In this document: piece by piece, positions 35,536-43,990 of the stretch
Layout: each line of letters begins with the position of its first letter
How positions within the stretch are numbered: position 1 is the stretch's first letter
Source of the DNA: Meishania litoralis
GTDB taxonomy: Bacteria > Bacteroidota > Bacteroidia > Flavobacteriales > Flavobacteriaceae
Assembly: GCF_042611095.1 (NCBI RefSeq)
Contig: NZ_JBHFPV010000002.1
Coordinates: 124,001-188,000, forward strand
DNA length: 64,000 bases
Direction of reading: 5' to 3'
Position numbers and translations under genes: made by a program
The notes under the pieces: model-generated
The model's input: only the letters and a program-made list of their open reading frames with translations
The model's database searches: none
What the model was told of the DNA's origin: nothing

Positions 35536-35811
35536 TATTGTAAAATATGTTCGTCAAAAGTAATGATAAGGTTGAAGATTTATTCAACGAAGCCCTGTTC
35601 ATAATACTTATTATCATTAATTAAAGCTTAAAATAGGTAAATTTAAAAATCTGAATACTAATTATATATGTACAGTATTTTAAATTTAAAAAAATTTTGA
35701 TTACAAATGTAGATAGAATGAATGTTACAGCTATCGATAAGTGCAAGGCAAATAACCTCCATGTTTACAAATGTAATTTATATTGCATGTATTTTTACGC
35801 TCTAGTATTAA
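35536..35811. promoter_or_regulatory. AT-rich divergent regulatory region
   Basis: The 276 bp between the XRE regulator and the M14 peptidase gene is strongly AT-rich and without a gene. TTACAAATGTA occurs twice, at 35701-35711 and 35765-35775, each with TACA/TGTA dyad symmetry and spaced 64 bp. These are candidate operators. No clean TAnnTTTG promoter was found. Confidence 0.5.
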
Positions 35812-36924
35812 ATGCTTATGATCATATCAGATGAGACTTATATCTCTATTAAGGAGAATTCGCTAACCGGAAGATATATAACGCATGGGCAGATTTCGGG
35901 GTTTCTAGAGAATACCGCTTTCAATATCGAAACGATCGGTAGGTCTGTTGAACAAAGAACTATTCAAGCGATAATTTTGGGTACGGGGCCACAAAAGGTT
36001 TTGATGTGGTCGCAAATGCATGGTAATGAATCGACCACTACCAAAGCGGTTGTCGATCTGATCAATTATTTTGCCAACGACACACAACAGGGAGAATATT
36101 TGCTCGACAATTGTACGATCAAGATCATACCTATGCTGAATCCTGATGGCGCCGAGGCCTACACGCGTGTCAATGCCAATGGTGTAGACCTCAACCGTGA
36201 TGCACAAAAAAGAACGCAGCCCGAAAGCCAGGTGCTTCGAGAGGTATATCATGATTTTTTGCCAAACTATTGTTTCAACCTTCATGACCAACGCACGATT
36301 TACAATGTCGGTGAAACCGATAAACCCGCCACGGTCTCGTTTCTGTCGCCTGCTTTTAATGATAATCGTGACCTATCACCTGCCAGATTGAAAAGTATGG
36401 CCCTGATCCATGCCATGAATGAAGAGCTTCAAAAAATAATACCCGGCCAGGTAGGGCGCTACGATGATGCTTTCAACGCCAACTGTGTCGGTGATACTTT
36501 TCAAATTCTGGAAACACCAACCGTACTTTTTGAGGCAGGACATTACCAAGGGGACTATCAACGCGAAGAAACGCGCAAGTTTGTTTTTTTCGCCATGCTA
36601 AAGGCGCTATATACCATAGCAAATGGGCTTTTCAAAGACTTTAACAGGGAGCTTTATTTTCAAATACCCGAGAACAACAAAAGATTCTGCGATATTCTGA
36701 TCTACAATGCCCATGTGGTCGATTCTAAACGTCAAAAAGACGAAACGCTTGGCATACTTTATCATGAGGAATTGGCAAATGGCAAGATCAGCTTTAATCC
36801 CAAAATCGATTTACAAGGAAATCTAAAGCACTTTTTCGGGCATCGGGAATATGACTGTGCTGACGAGCAAAGTTTGAACGCATTGAAAAAAGATACCCGG
36901 ATAATGGAACTGATATTTAGGTAA
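35812..36924 (+). CDS. M14-family zinc carboxypeptidase-like protein
   Basis: A 370-residue cytosolic protein (no signal peptide). Zinc ligands His70 and Glu73 are in SQMHGNEST, and the third ligand is the His in CFNLHDQR. NPDGAEAYTRVNANGVDLNRD is the substrate-carboxylate region. The catalytic Glu is in VLFEAGHYQGDY. The last 90 residues are an extra C-terminal domain of unknown role. It may trim peptides or deacylate amino-acid conjugates. The start could also be the Met two codons later. Confidence 0.83.
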   Translation: MLMIISDETYISIKENSLTGRYITHGQISGFLENTAFNIETIGRSVEQRTIQAIILGTGPQKVLMWSQMHGNESTTTKAVVDLINYFANDTQQGEYLLDNCTIKIIPMLNPDGAEAYTRVNANGVDLNRDAQKRTQPESQVLREVYHDFLPNYCFNLHDQRTIYNVGETDKPATVSFLSPAFNDNRDLSPARLKSMALIHAMNEELQKIIPGQVGRYDDAFNANCVGDTFQILETPTVLFEAGHYQGDYQREETRKFVFFAMLKALYTIANGLFKDFNRELYFQIPENNKRFCDILIYNAHVVDSKRQKDETLGILYHEELANGKISFNPKIDLQGNLKHFFGHREYDCADEQSLNALKKDTRIMELIFR

Positions 36925-36948
36925 CAATGCACTTCTTTGGCATATTGG

Positions 36949-36970
36949 AACGAAATATTACATTTTCGTT
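36949..36970. promoter_or_regulatory. 22-bp inverted repeat upstream of the Lrp gene
   Basis: AACGAAA (36949-36955) and TTTCGTT (36964-36970) form a perfect dyad with an AT-rich centre, 15 bp upstream of the -33 element of the Lrp-family gene. This is the position and shape of an autoregulatory Lrp operator. It is not followed by a T-run on the plus strand. Confidence 0.5.
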
Positions 36971-36984
36971 AAAAAAAATCAAGT

Positions 36985-37019
36985 TTGAATGAATTTAATT
37001 CTTCAATTCCTTATTTTTG
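36985..37019 (+). promoter_or_regulatory. promoter of the Lrp-family gene
   Basis: TTG at 36985-36987 and TATTTTTG at 37012-37019, separated by 24 bp, fit the Bacteroidota consensus. The -7 element is perfect and the spacing slightly long. Confidence 0.65.
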
Positions 37020-37035
37020 CTAAAATTTTGTGAAT

Positions 37036-37515
37036 ATGGCCAAAGTTAAGTTAGACGAAATAGATCATCAGATTCTTGATTTATTGATAGATAATACGCG
37101 AACTCCCTTTACCGATATTGCTAAAAAATTGCTTATTTCGGCCGGAACGGTACACGTTCGGGTAAAAAAGATGGAGGATGCCGGAATAATAAAAGGGTCG
37201 TCACTGACACTTGATTATGTAAAATTGGGGTATGCCTTTATCGCCTATGTCGGTATTTTTTTAGAAAAGACCCACCAAACAAAGTTTGTCTTGGAACGGT
37301 TGGATCAAATACCCAATGTTACTGTGGCCCATATAACAACGGGCAAATTCAACATCTTTTGCAAAATACGTGCTAGGGATACCAATCATGCGAAAAACAT
37401 TATTTTCAAGATCGACGACATTGATGGAATAAGTCGTACCGAAACCATGATTTCATTGGAAGAAAGCATCAATGATAAAAAAAGATTGATGCATACGATT
37501 TTTAACGAAATATAG
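37036..37515 (+). CDS. Lrp/AsnC family transcriptional regulator
   Basis: A 159-residue regulator. The N-terminal winged HTH covers DEIDHQILDLLIDNTRTPFTDIAKKL and ISAGTVHVRVKKMEDAGII. The C-terminal RAM (AsnC_trans_reg) domain has the ligand-pocket region VTVAHITTGKFNIFCKIRARD. ATG 37036 is used rather than GTG two codons earlier. A promoter and a 22-bp dyad lie just upstream and a hairpin with T-run just downstream. It probably responds to an amino acid. The regulon is unknown. Confidence 0.9.
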   Translation: MAKVKLDEIDHQILDLLIDNTRTPFTDIAKKLLISAGTVHVRVKKMEDAGIIKGSSLTLDYVKLGYAFIAYVGIFLEKTHQTKFVLERLDQIPNVTVAHITTGKFNIFCKIRARDTNHAKNIIFKIDDIDGISRTETMISLEESINDKKRLMHTIFNEI

Positions 37516-37546
37516 CACTAAAGATTTATCGTCGAATTCTGACCAT

Positions 37547-37568
37547 GTTCCGTAACCGGAACTTTTTT
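37547..37568 (+). terminator. terminator-like hairpin directly before the DinB gene
   Basis: GTTCCG (37547-37552), loop TAAC, CGGAAC (37557-37562), then six T residues. It ends transcription from the Lrp gene, yet the next ATG lies only 4 nt beyond the T-run. Confidence 0.75.
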
Positions 37569-37572
37569 AGCT

Positions 37573-38094
37573 ATGAGAACCACCGACATAATACTTCCCT
37601 TACCAGAACCATTCTATAAAAAGTATATTGATACATTGGGTGATGTCGAATTGATGGACATGCTCAGGAGGCAGATGAACAACTTCCCAAAGTTCATTGA
37701 AAGCATCCCGGATGATCAAATGGACTATTCGTACGGCGAAGGCAAATGGACAATTACCGAAGTGCTATTGCACATAATCGATTCTGAACGTGTTTTTCAG
37801 TATCGGGCCCTGCGTTTTTGTCGTGGGGACAAAACACCATTGCCAGGTTTCGAACAAGACCTTTATGTTGCCGGTCTTAATACAAAAAGATATACCAAAG
37901 AAAGTATAATCGAAGAATACAAAACGGTTCGCAGATCTACGATTGCACTTTTTGCTAATCTCGATAGAAGTAAGCTTGAGCTAAAAGGGTTGGCCAGTGA
38001 TCTGGAATGGAGCGTTGCTGCATTGGGTTTTGTAATATGTGGCCATCAGCGCTATCACAGAAATGTTATAAGGGAAAGATACCTGAAGGCTTAG
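37573..38094 (+). CDS. DinB family protein
   Basis: A 173-residue four-helix protein of the DinB/YfiT-like superfamily. Metal-ligand histidines are the conserved pattern of EVLLHIIDSERVFQYRALRF and, near the end, CGHQRYHRNVIRERYL. Family members are thiol-dependent or metal-dependent transferases of mostly unknown substrate. The start follows a terminator hairpin by 4 nt. The stop overlaps that of the convergent gene by 4 bp. Confidence 0.82.
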   Translation: MRTTDIILPLPEPFYKKYIDTLGDVELMDMLRRQMNNFPKFIESIPDDQMDYSYGEGKWTITEVLLHIIDSERVFQYRALRFCRGDKTPLPGFEQDLYVAGLNTKRYTKESIIEEYKTVRRSTIALFANLDRSKLELKGLASDLEWSVAALGFVICGHQRYHRNVIRERYLKA

Positions 38095-38438
38095 TCAAAG
38101 TCGAACTCGTCTTCGGTATCAGAATCGATGCCCTTTTCCAGCTCCATACCATTTGAATCAACTTCTTCAAGCACTGGGTCCGCGTCGACCTCCTCGTCGA
38201 TTTCCAGTTCTTTTTCAATGTTGTCTTCGAAGTTCGAAATAAAGTTCGCCAAACTTTTGCTGATTTTGACAAGGTACATGACATCGTCCGTCCTTAACTC
38301 TACGGCTTCTACAATTTCACCGCTAAGGTTCTTGAACGATATGATATCGTCATCTCCGTACCCGTCGGGGTAGGTCTCGATCAGTAATGCGGCCAACTGG
38401 TGGTCCAACTTTTTGTAATCTACAATTTTACGTAACAT
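38091..38438 (-). CDS. acidic conserved protein, unknown
   Basis: A 115-residue protein. The N-terminal 75 residues (LRKIVDYKKLDHQLAALLIETYP, ISFKNLSGEIVEAVELRTDD, VMYLVKISKSLANFI) form a compact mixed fold. The last 40 residues are very acidic and probably disordered (ending DTEDEFDFD). I recognise it as a conserved flavobacterial protein without function. It is convergent with the DinB gene and overlaps it by 4 bp. Confidence 0.7.
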   Translation of the reverse strand: MLRKIVDYKKLDHQLAALLIETYPDGYGDDDIISFKNLSGEIVEAVELRTDDVMYLVKISKSLANFISNFEDNIEKELEIDEEVDADPVLEEVDSNGMELEKGIDSDTEDEFDFD

Positions 38439-38531
38439 AAGTAGGTCGTTTGGCTTGTTGGTTAGACAAAGCGGTTAATCACATCTTCAGTTTAATCGTT
38501 TTGAACAGTTATACCGATAACGAAAACTTTC

Positions 38532-38560
38532 AACCAATCTATATATTTTTCAGATTGGTT
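38532..38560 (-). terminator. hairpin downstream of aroB
   Basis: AACCAATCT (38532-38540) and AGATTGGTT (38552-38560) form a perfect 9-bp stem with an 11-nt loop, about 40 bp after the aroB stop. The T-run on the minus strand is weak and slightly displaced, so it may act more as a 3' stabiliser than a strong terminator. Confidence 0.5.
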
Positions 38561-38600
38561 CGCGCAAAGAGTTGTCAAATGTAGATTTTAGTATATGAAG

Positions 38601-39689
38601 TTATTGTTCCGCGTAGTAAGCAAAGGCTTCCACTAGTAAATTCTCAGGAACACGGACATCGATCTTAGGAGATCCGATGGTTTCAAGAAGTACGAAGTTG
38701 ATATTGCCATGGCTGTTTTTCTTGTCAAATTTTAAAAGGGATAGAATTTGCTTGATGTCATCGTTCAAAAATTCTACTTTGCCATACCGACCTACGAACG
38801 ACGTCGTGATTTCGGTCAATTCATTTTCAGGAAGCCCTGTTAGTTTATAAGAAAGATATGCTTCCATTACCATGCCTATGGCAATGGCTTCGCCATGCAG
38901 CAAGAGTTCGTGCGATTCACTATCCAAAAAATACGACTCGATAGCATGTCCCAATGTATGGCCGAAGTTCAAGACTTTTCTAAGGTTCAGTTCGGTCGGA
39001 TCTTTCATGACCACATGGTTTTTGATCTGAACCGATTTATGGATCGACTCGTCCAAACCATTGAAATCGGAAACCTTATTAAGTATTTTCCAATATTGGG
39101 GATCCAGTATTAATCCATGTTTCAGCATTTCGGCAAAGCCGCTCTGAAGCTGTCGTGGTTCAAGGGTCGAAAGAAAATCGGTCACTATAAGAACCATTTC
39201 AGGTTGGTTGATCACCCCGATCTGATTCTTTAAGGCACCAAGATCTACACCCGTTTTTCCTCCTACCGAAGCATCGACCATGGCCAAGAGAGTAGAGGGT
39301 ATGTTGATGAATTTAATGCCCCTCTTGAAAGTGGAGGCCACAAAACCGCCCAAATCCGTTATTACCCCGCCCCCAAGGTTTATCAAAAGACTTTTACGAT
39401 CGGCATCGAAATCAGAAAGCGTATTCCAAACGTTAAGACAAGTTGATATGTTCTTGTTGGCTTCGCCAGAAACTATCTCTATGATCTGCATTGATTTTGA
39501 ACCGCTTACCGCTTGAAAGAATAGGGGTAGACAATGTCTTTTCGTATTCTCGTCCACCAGTATGAATATTTTTGAGTACGCGATCTTTTTCAAGTGCTCA
39601 TTAAGTGCCTGAAAAGCAAGAGTGTTAAAATACACGGCGTATTCAGATGTGATAATCGAGTGCTTGTCGGTTCTTTGCATGGCTTTCAT
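38601..39689 (-). CDS. aroB: 3-dehydroquinate synthase
   Basis: A 362-residue NAD- and metal-dependent enzyme converting DAHP to 3-dehydroquinate in the shikimate pathway. The nucleotide-binding GGGVITDLGGFVASTFKRG and the active-site segments TLLAMVDASVGGKTGVD and LNFGHTLGHAIE, with zinc-ligand histidines, are all present. The start could be this Met or one three codons later. It is divergent from the proline dehydrogenase gene. Confidence 0.93.
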   Translation of the reverse strand: MKAMQRTDKHSIITSEYAVYFNTLAFQALNEHLKKIAYSKIFILVDENTKRHCLPLFFQAVSGSKSMQIIEIVSGEANKNISTCLNVWNTLSDFDADRKSLLINLGGGVITDLGGFVASTFKRGIKFINIPSTLLAMVDASVGGKTGVDLGALKNQIGVINQPEMVLIVTDFLSTLEPRQLQSGFAEMLKHGLILDPQYWKILNKVSDFNGLDESIHKSVQIKNHVVMKDPTELNLRKVLNFGHTLGHAIESYFLDSESHELLLHGEAIAIGMVMEAYLSYKLTGLPENELTEITTSFVGRYGKVEFLNDDIKQILSLLKFDKKNSHGNINFVLLETIGSPKIDVRVPENLLVEAFAYYAEQ

Positions 39690-39763
39690 AAAACGGTTTA
39701 TCCATCAGGATTATGACACAAAATAAAGGTTAATTTTTATCAAAAGAATACAATTAACGTCTT

Positions 39764-39771
39764 TATATTTG
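39764..39771 (+). promoter_or_regulatory. -7 element of the proline dehydrogenase gene
   Basis: TATATTTG is a perfect match to TAnnTTTG, 22 bp before the ATG. The -33 region is T-rich but lacks a clear TTG. Confidence 0.6.
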
Positions 39772-39793
39772 GGTCGCTAAAAAATCGACAAAA

Positions 39794-40960
39794 ATGGACA
39801 GGATTTTTGAGGATACTGCAACGGCGTTCGCTTTGAAGACCGATTCTGAGTTGGAGCGTGCCTATTTTTTGTTCAAAATGATAGCGAACGAGCCCTTGGT
39901 GCGCATGGGTACCGCTGTGACCAATTTTGCCATTAAGGCGCACTTGCCCGTCGAAGGTCTGATTCGTGCGACCGTTTTTGACCATTTTTGCGGAGGGGTC
40001 AACGAAATTGACTGCCTTCCGGTAGTTGATAAGATGTGGGGAAAAGGAGTTTGTTCCATTTTGGATTATTCGGTCGAGGGAAAGGATACCGAAGACCCTT
40101 TGGACGATGCACTTCAGATGATCCTGAAAGTACTCACCTTTGTGAAAGAAAAAGAGGCCATTCCCTTTGCCGTTTTCAAACCAACCGGGTATGGTCGAAT
40201 CGCTCTTTTCAAAAAAATAGGGGAAGGAAAAATACTCGATGCTTCGGAACAAGCGGAATGGGACCGGGTAGTGGCACGTTTCGACAAGACCTGTAAAAAA
40301 GCCTATGATTTGGACGTATCGTTGCTAATAGACGCCGAAGAAAGCTGGATGCAAGATGCCGCCGATACTTTGACCGAAGCTATGATGCAAAAGTACAACA
40401 AGAAGAAAACCATCGTGTTCAATACTCTGCAAATGTACCGGTGGGACCGTTTTGACTATCTCAAGGCCTTACATCAAAGAGCTAAGGAAGGCGGATTTAA
40501 AATCGGAATCAAAGCGGTTCGCGGGGCCTATATGGAAAAAGAGAATGAAAGGGCCGAGAAAAAAGGATATCCTTCCCCTATCTGTGCATCGAAAAAAGAA
40601 ACCGATGAAAATTTTGATACTGCCGTCAGCTATATGATAGATAATCTTGACGATATATCACTTTTTGCGGGAACTCATAATGAAGAAAGTTGCTACAAAT
40701 TAATGCAGCTCATGAAAGAGGCAGGAATTGCCAACTCAGACCCAAGAATCTGGTTCGGTCAACTCTATGGTATGAGCGATCATATATCGTTCAACCTGGC
40801 CGCAAAAAAATATAATGTGGCCAAGTACCTTCCGTTCGGCCCCGTGCGCGATGTGATGCCCTATCTGATAAGAAGGGCGGAAGAAAATACTTCGGTTGCC
40901 GGCCAGACAACACGAGAGCTATCCTTATTGAAAAAAGAACGCAAGCGACGGAAAATATAG
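39794..40960 (+). CDS. proline dehydrogenase
   Basis: A 388-residue monofunctional FAD proline dehydrogenase (PRODH domain, without the P5C dehydrogenase half of PutA). It has the barrel motifs TLQMYRWDRFDYLKALHQRA and KAVRGAYMEKENERA, then WFGQLYGMSDHISFNLA, KYLPFGPVRDVMPYLIRRAEEN. These correspond to the FAD and proline-binding residues, including the final YLxRRxxEN. It oxidises proline to pyrroline-5-carboxylate. With the hydroxyproline operon at the left end it gives the organism two routes for collagen-type imino acids. Confidence 0.9.
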   Translation: MDRIFEDTATAFALKTDSELERAYFLFKMIANEPLVRMGTAVTNFAIKAHLPVEGLIRATVFDHFCGGVNEIDCLPVVDKMWGKGVCSILDYSVEGKDTEDPLDDALQMILKVLTFVKEKEAIPFAVFKPTGYGRIALFKKIGEGKILDASEQAEWDRVVARFDKTCKKAYDLDVSLLIDAEESWMQDAADTLTEAMMQKYNKKKTIVFNTLQMYRWDRFDYLKALHQRAKEGGFKIGIKAVRGAYMEKENERAEKKGYPSPICASKKETDENFDTAVSYMIDNLDDISLFAGTHNEESCYKLMQLMKEAGIANSDPRIWFGQLYGMSDHISFNLAAKKYNVAKYLPFGPVRDVMPYLIRRAEENTSVAGQTTRELSLLKKERKRRKI

Positions 40961-40998
40961 TCGATACACAAAAGAATCCAGTGCCATTCTGCCAGGCT

Positions 40999-41379
40999 TT
41001 ATTGATGCAGATCGACCGCCACGACTTTATCTTCGCAGTTCTTGACTTCGAGTACGGCAGGCCCGTTGTTGATTTCGCCCTCTATAAAGTAGAATTTACA
41101 AGGCTTTGATTTGGTATCGCTGCTTCCAAAATCTACATCCCCTTCAAGAAAAAAATGTGCTATATCGGTTGAATCTATTATTTTATCGGCGATCATATCA
41201 GAAATCCGATCTGAATATTCCAAAGGTTTCGACCTAATATCCTTTAATGTTCTACAATTGGGCAGATAGCAGAAAGAAACCCCGGTTTCTTCCGATTTTT
41301 TCTTGAAGAAGAATGCCAAAAAAACCATTCCTATAGAAAGCCCGAGAAGGTAAAATCCCAAACGCTTTAAAAAAGCCAT
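40999..41379 (-). CDS. DUF4258-like membrane-anchored protein
   Basis: A 126-residue protein with one N-terminal transmembrane helix (about residues 5-25). A small domain follows with conserved CYLPNCRTLKDIRSKP and FFLEGDVDFGSSDTKSKPCKFY, which resembles DUF4258. It probably faces the periplasm. It begins 8 bp after the alanine dehydrogenase stop on the same strand, so the two form an operon. Function is unknown. Confidence 0.72.
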   Translation of the reverse strand: MAFLKRLGFYLLGLSIGMVFLAFFFKKKSEETGVSFCYLPNCRTLKDIRSKPLEYSDRISDMIADKIIDSTDIAHFFLEGDVDFGSSDTKSKPCKFYFIEGEINNGPAVLEVKNCEDKVVAVDLHQ

Positions 41380-41387
41380 TGTTTTGA

Positions 41388-42587
41388 TTAAAATATGAGG
41401 AAATTAATATCGCTGTACTGCAAGTCGAACCATTCGCCGACCGATTTATTGGTCAAAATTCCGTGGTAAAGATACAGCCCATTTCGCAAACCCTTGTCGA
41501 ACCGTAGTGAATTTTCGAGTCCACCATCCTCTCCGAGCTTCAATAGGTAGGGCGTAAAGATATTGCTGATAGAAATTGACGCTGTTTTCGGGTACCTTGA
41601 TGGAATATTGGGTACGGCATAATGAATGACCCCGAATTTTTCGCGGGTAGGTTTGTCATGAGTGGTTATCTCGCTGGTCTCAAAACAGCCACCCGTATCG
41701 ATACTGACATCGATGATCACGGCCCCTTTCTTCATATGCTCGACCATACTGCTGGAAACAACTACGGGCGCGCGGTCTTTTCCCCTAGTGGCTCCAATCG
41801 CGACATCACAACGTTTTAAAGCCTTTAGGAGGTTTTTGGGCTGGATCGTCGATGTATAAACGGTCTGTTTAAGATTGGTCTGAATGTTACGCAATTTGGT
41901 TATCGAATTATCGAACACCTTAATATTTCCGCCAAGGCCGAGGGCCGATCTTGCCGCAAATTCACCGACCGTACCGGCACCGATGATAACAACTTCAACG
42001 GGAGGCACCCCACTTATATTTCCGAACATAAGTCCATTGCCTTTGTTGGTCTTCGACATGATCTCCGAAGCAATGAGCACCGAGGATATTCCCGCAATTT
42101 CACTTAGTGACCGCACAGCAGGGTACTTACCGTCTTCATCACGAATATATTCGAACGCCACGGCCGTTATCCTTTTTTTTGCCAATTCCTCAAAATAGTT
42201 CTTTGACTGTGTTTTGATCTGCAATGCCGATATTATGGTGGTCTGGGGGTTCATGAGATCGATTTCGGCCAAAGTCGGCGGTTCGACTTTTAGAAGTAAG
42301 GGGCAACCAAAAACTTTTTTGGTGTCCTTGGTGATTTCGGCCCCGGCATCGGTGTATTCGATGTCTGAATAATGGGCACCTTCACCGGCCCCCGCCTCAA
42401 TAAGTACACGGTGCCCGTGCGCCGTAATCGCGTTGACGGCGTCGGGGGTTAGACAAATACGCTTTTCCTGATATTGGTTTTCTTTTGGTATACCAATGAA
42501 AAGTTCACCTTTTTGTTTTAAGACCTCTAGGGTTTCTTCTTGTGGAAGCAATTGCTGCCTGCTAAATGGCGAAGTTGGTCGATCCAT
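41388..42587 (-). CDS. ald: alanine dehydrogenase
   Basis: A 399-residue NAD-dependent L-alanine dehydrogenase/transhydrogenase-alpha family protein. The N-terminal domain has GIPKENQYQEKRICLTPDAV. The NAD-binding motif is VVIIGAGTVGEFAARSALGLG. The catalytic region IIDVSIDTGGCFETS and HYAVPNIPSRYPKTAS are conserved. It interconverts alanine with pyruvate and ammonia. It lies in the ald-tsaE-porX neighbourhood commonly seen in flavobacteria. Confidence 0.9.
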   Translation of the reverse strand: MDRPTSPFSRQQLLPQEETLEVLKQKGELFIGIPKENQYQEKRICLTPDAVNAITAHGHRVLIEAGAGEGAHYSDIEYTDAGAEITKDTKKVFGCPLLLKVEPPTLAEIDLMNPQTTIISALQIKTQSKNYFEELAKKRITAVAFEYIRDEDGKYPAVRSLSEIAGISSVLIASEIMSKTNKGNGLMFGNISGVPPVEVVIIGAGTVGEFAARSALGLGGNIKVFDNSITKLRNIQTNLKQTVYTSTIQPKNLLKALKRCDVAIGATRGKDRAPVVVSSSMVEHMKKGAVIIDVSIDTGGCFETSEITTHDKPTREKFGVIHYAVPNIPSRYPKTASISISNIFTPYLLKLGEDGGLENSLRFDKGLRNGLYLYHGILTNKSVGEWFDLQYSDINFLIF

Positions 42588-42680
42588 GTAATCAAAATAA
42601 AGTCAGGGACTGCAATAGCAGCAAGAAAATTAAAATTACACTTTTTTGATGAAACGAAGGGCTATAACATCAACTACTCT

Positions 42681-43349
42681 CTAGAATTTTAAGTGAAGAT
42701 GATTCTGTACGTAGTGTTGAAATTGCTTGAAATACGATTCCAATTTTTTTGTTGACAATAAATAATCGATTCTTTCCGAAAATGATAGCTCGGTAAGATC
42801 AACGGGGTCTTCCTCAATGTCTTTATTTGCAGGGGATGAGTCGTTATCCTTATGTTTTTCCCTAAGCATTTCCAATTCGGCTTCCATGGCCTCTAAATCG
42901 ATACCATGCACATGACGGTCGTATAATCTAATCCGAATCAAATAAACGAAGGGTATTACTACCATACAAACGGGTAAGAGCCAAAGCAAGTTGTCCGTGT
43001 CAACAATGTTGTCATCCGAATAGATTACCTCGAAAAGTTGAAAGGCATACATCGAAATAGGGATTAAAATAATGTGATACCACCAATGCTTACAGGTGAA
43101 AAACCACATTATCAACAGGTAGAAAGGAACTATTTTACTCAAAAGAAACCAACCATAGGTACTCAGGTCTGCAAAACCATTTCGATCGAACGTAAGGCCA
43201 AGAAATTCTATTGTTGCTTCTGGGTTGCCGGGAAGATATTGATGTAATTTAAAGACGAAAGGAGAAATAATAATTAGGAATATACCAATAGAATCAATCA
43301 GGAGCCTTCTTTTGGCCTTAGCACTTTTTTCTGACAATCTCTTCTTCAT
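42681..43349 (-). CDS. membrane protein, unknown
   Basis: A 222-residue protein with a basic N-terminus and four hydrophobic helices (about residues 16-34, 65-85, 88-108 and 120-140). A charged cytosolic tail with a coiled-coil-like segment (LEAMEAELEMLREKHKD) and an acidic stretch follows. I do not recognise the family. It stands alone between ald and a small lipoprotein gene. Confidence 0.65.
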   Translation of the reverse strand: MKKRLSEKSAKAKRRLLIDSIGIFLIIISPFVFKLHQYLPGNPEATIEFLGLTFDRNGFADLSTYGWFLLSKIVPFYLLIMWFFTCKHWWYHIILIPISMYAFQLFEVIYSDDNIVDTDNLLWLLPVCMVVIPFVYLIRIRLYDRHVHGIDLEAMEAELEMLREKHKDNDSSPANKDIEEDPVDLTELSFSERIDYLLSTKKLESYFKQFQHYVQNHLHLKF

Positions 43350-43545
43350 CGTACCTTGGAATTACATTATGGCATTAATTCTTGTAACGAAGAAAAGGGC
43401 AATTTATTGATTGCCCTAATTACTAAATACGTTAAAATCGATTAAGTGCAGTATTTAACCCACCATCTACAACTTAAATAAATCGTCAAGTTTCCTCTAA
43501 CTATAAATGTTTGTTGCTTTAGGTGATACGCCTAACCCTCCAAAC
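43350..43545. other. non-coding spacer
   Basis: This is 196 bp between the start of the membrane protein gene and the stop of the small lipoprotein gene, both on the minus strand. I see no hairpin with a T-run, no clear promoter and no further reading frame. Confidence 0.5.
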
Positions 43546-43683
43546 TTAATCCTTTTGAGATGGTATTTTGGTCTTATCTACGCCATTATCGTACAAATCG
43601 TCCTCGGCGGTATTTGGTGTACAAGAAGCGGCCAATAATGCAAAACTGGCCATCAAGGCGAATAAAATTTTTCTAGTGTTCAT
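43546..43683 (-). CDS. 45-residue lipoprotein
   Basis: A short gene on the minus strand from ATG 43683 to TAA 43546. Residues 1-20 are a signal peptide (NTRKILFALMASFALLAAS), the lipobox Cys is Cys21, and the mature part is only 25 residues: TPNTAEDDLYDNGVDKTKI, then PSQKD. The lipobox LAASC and the A/G-rich region after the CAT support expression. Very short lipoproteins with an acidic stretch and a GxDKxKI-type ending recur in flavobacteria. Function is unknown. Confidence 0.75.
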   Translation of the reverse strand: MNTRKILFALMASFALLAASCTPNTAEDDLYDNGVDKTKIPSQKD

Positions 43684-43820
43684 CTTTTTGGGGTTTTTAG
43701 TTTAGAATTCTTACAACTACTTGCTGCGAATGTAAGAATAAAAACTATTAAAATGTGTATTTCAACGGAAAAATTAAACATTTTGTCCCAAAAAAATGCA
43801 TTTCATCGGAATTACGGGAT

Positions 43821-43962
43821 AAAAGAGGGCATCTAAAAAAGTCAATTTAAACCTATTGTCAGGTTGATCTTGTCAAAACCCAAATTATTTACGGTCAATA
43901 AGTCAGAATAATTCGACAGGCTCAATATGACATTCGATCGTATTTTTTAGACCCTCTCTTTT
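43821..43962. repeat. element bounded by imperfect inverted repeats
   Basis: The left arm (43821-43840, AAAAGAGGGC then ATCTAAAAAA) is matched by the reverse complement of the right arm (43943-43962) with about two indels. GGGAT lies directly left of the left arm and again shortly after the right arm, which could be a target duplication or chance. It may be a small non-autonomous element or a large hairpin. Confidence 0.4.
43911..43932. repeat. fragment of the GAGCGCAGTCGA-type repeat family
   Basis: ATTCGACAGGCTCAATATGACA resembles the arm of the palindromic TCGACTGCGCTCGA-type repeats dispersed in flavobacterial genomes, of which two better copies lie in the histidine operon (59494-59519 and 63440-63470). 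Confidence 0.45.
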
Positions 43963-43990
43963 TAAGGGATGTATTTAAGTATGGTCGAGT

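Larger units (their letters stand above)
43684..43990. other. 307-bp spacer with an inverted repeat
   Basis: No gene is seen between the small lipoprotein and tsaE. It holds a 20-bp imperfect inverted repeat bracketing about 142 bp (43821-43962, listed separately) and a fragment of a repeat family at 43911-43932. Confidence 0.5.
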
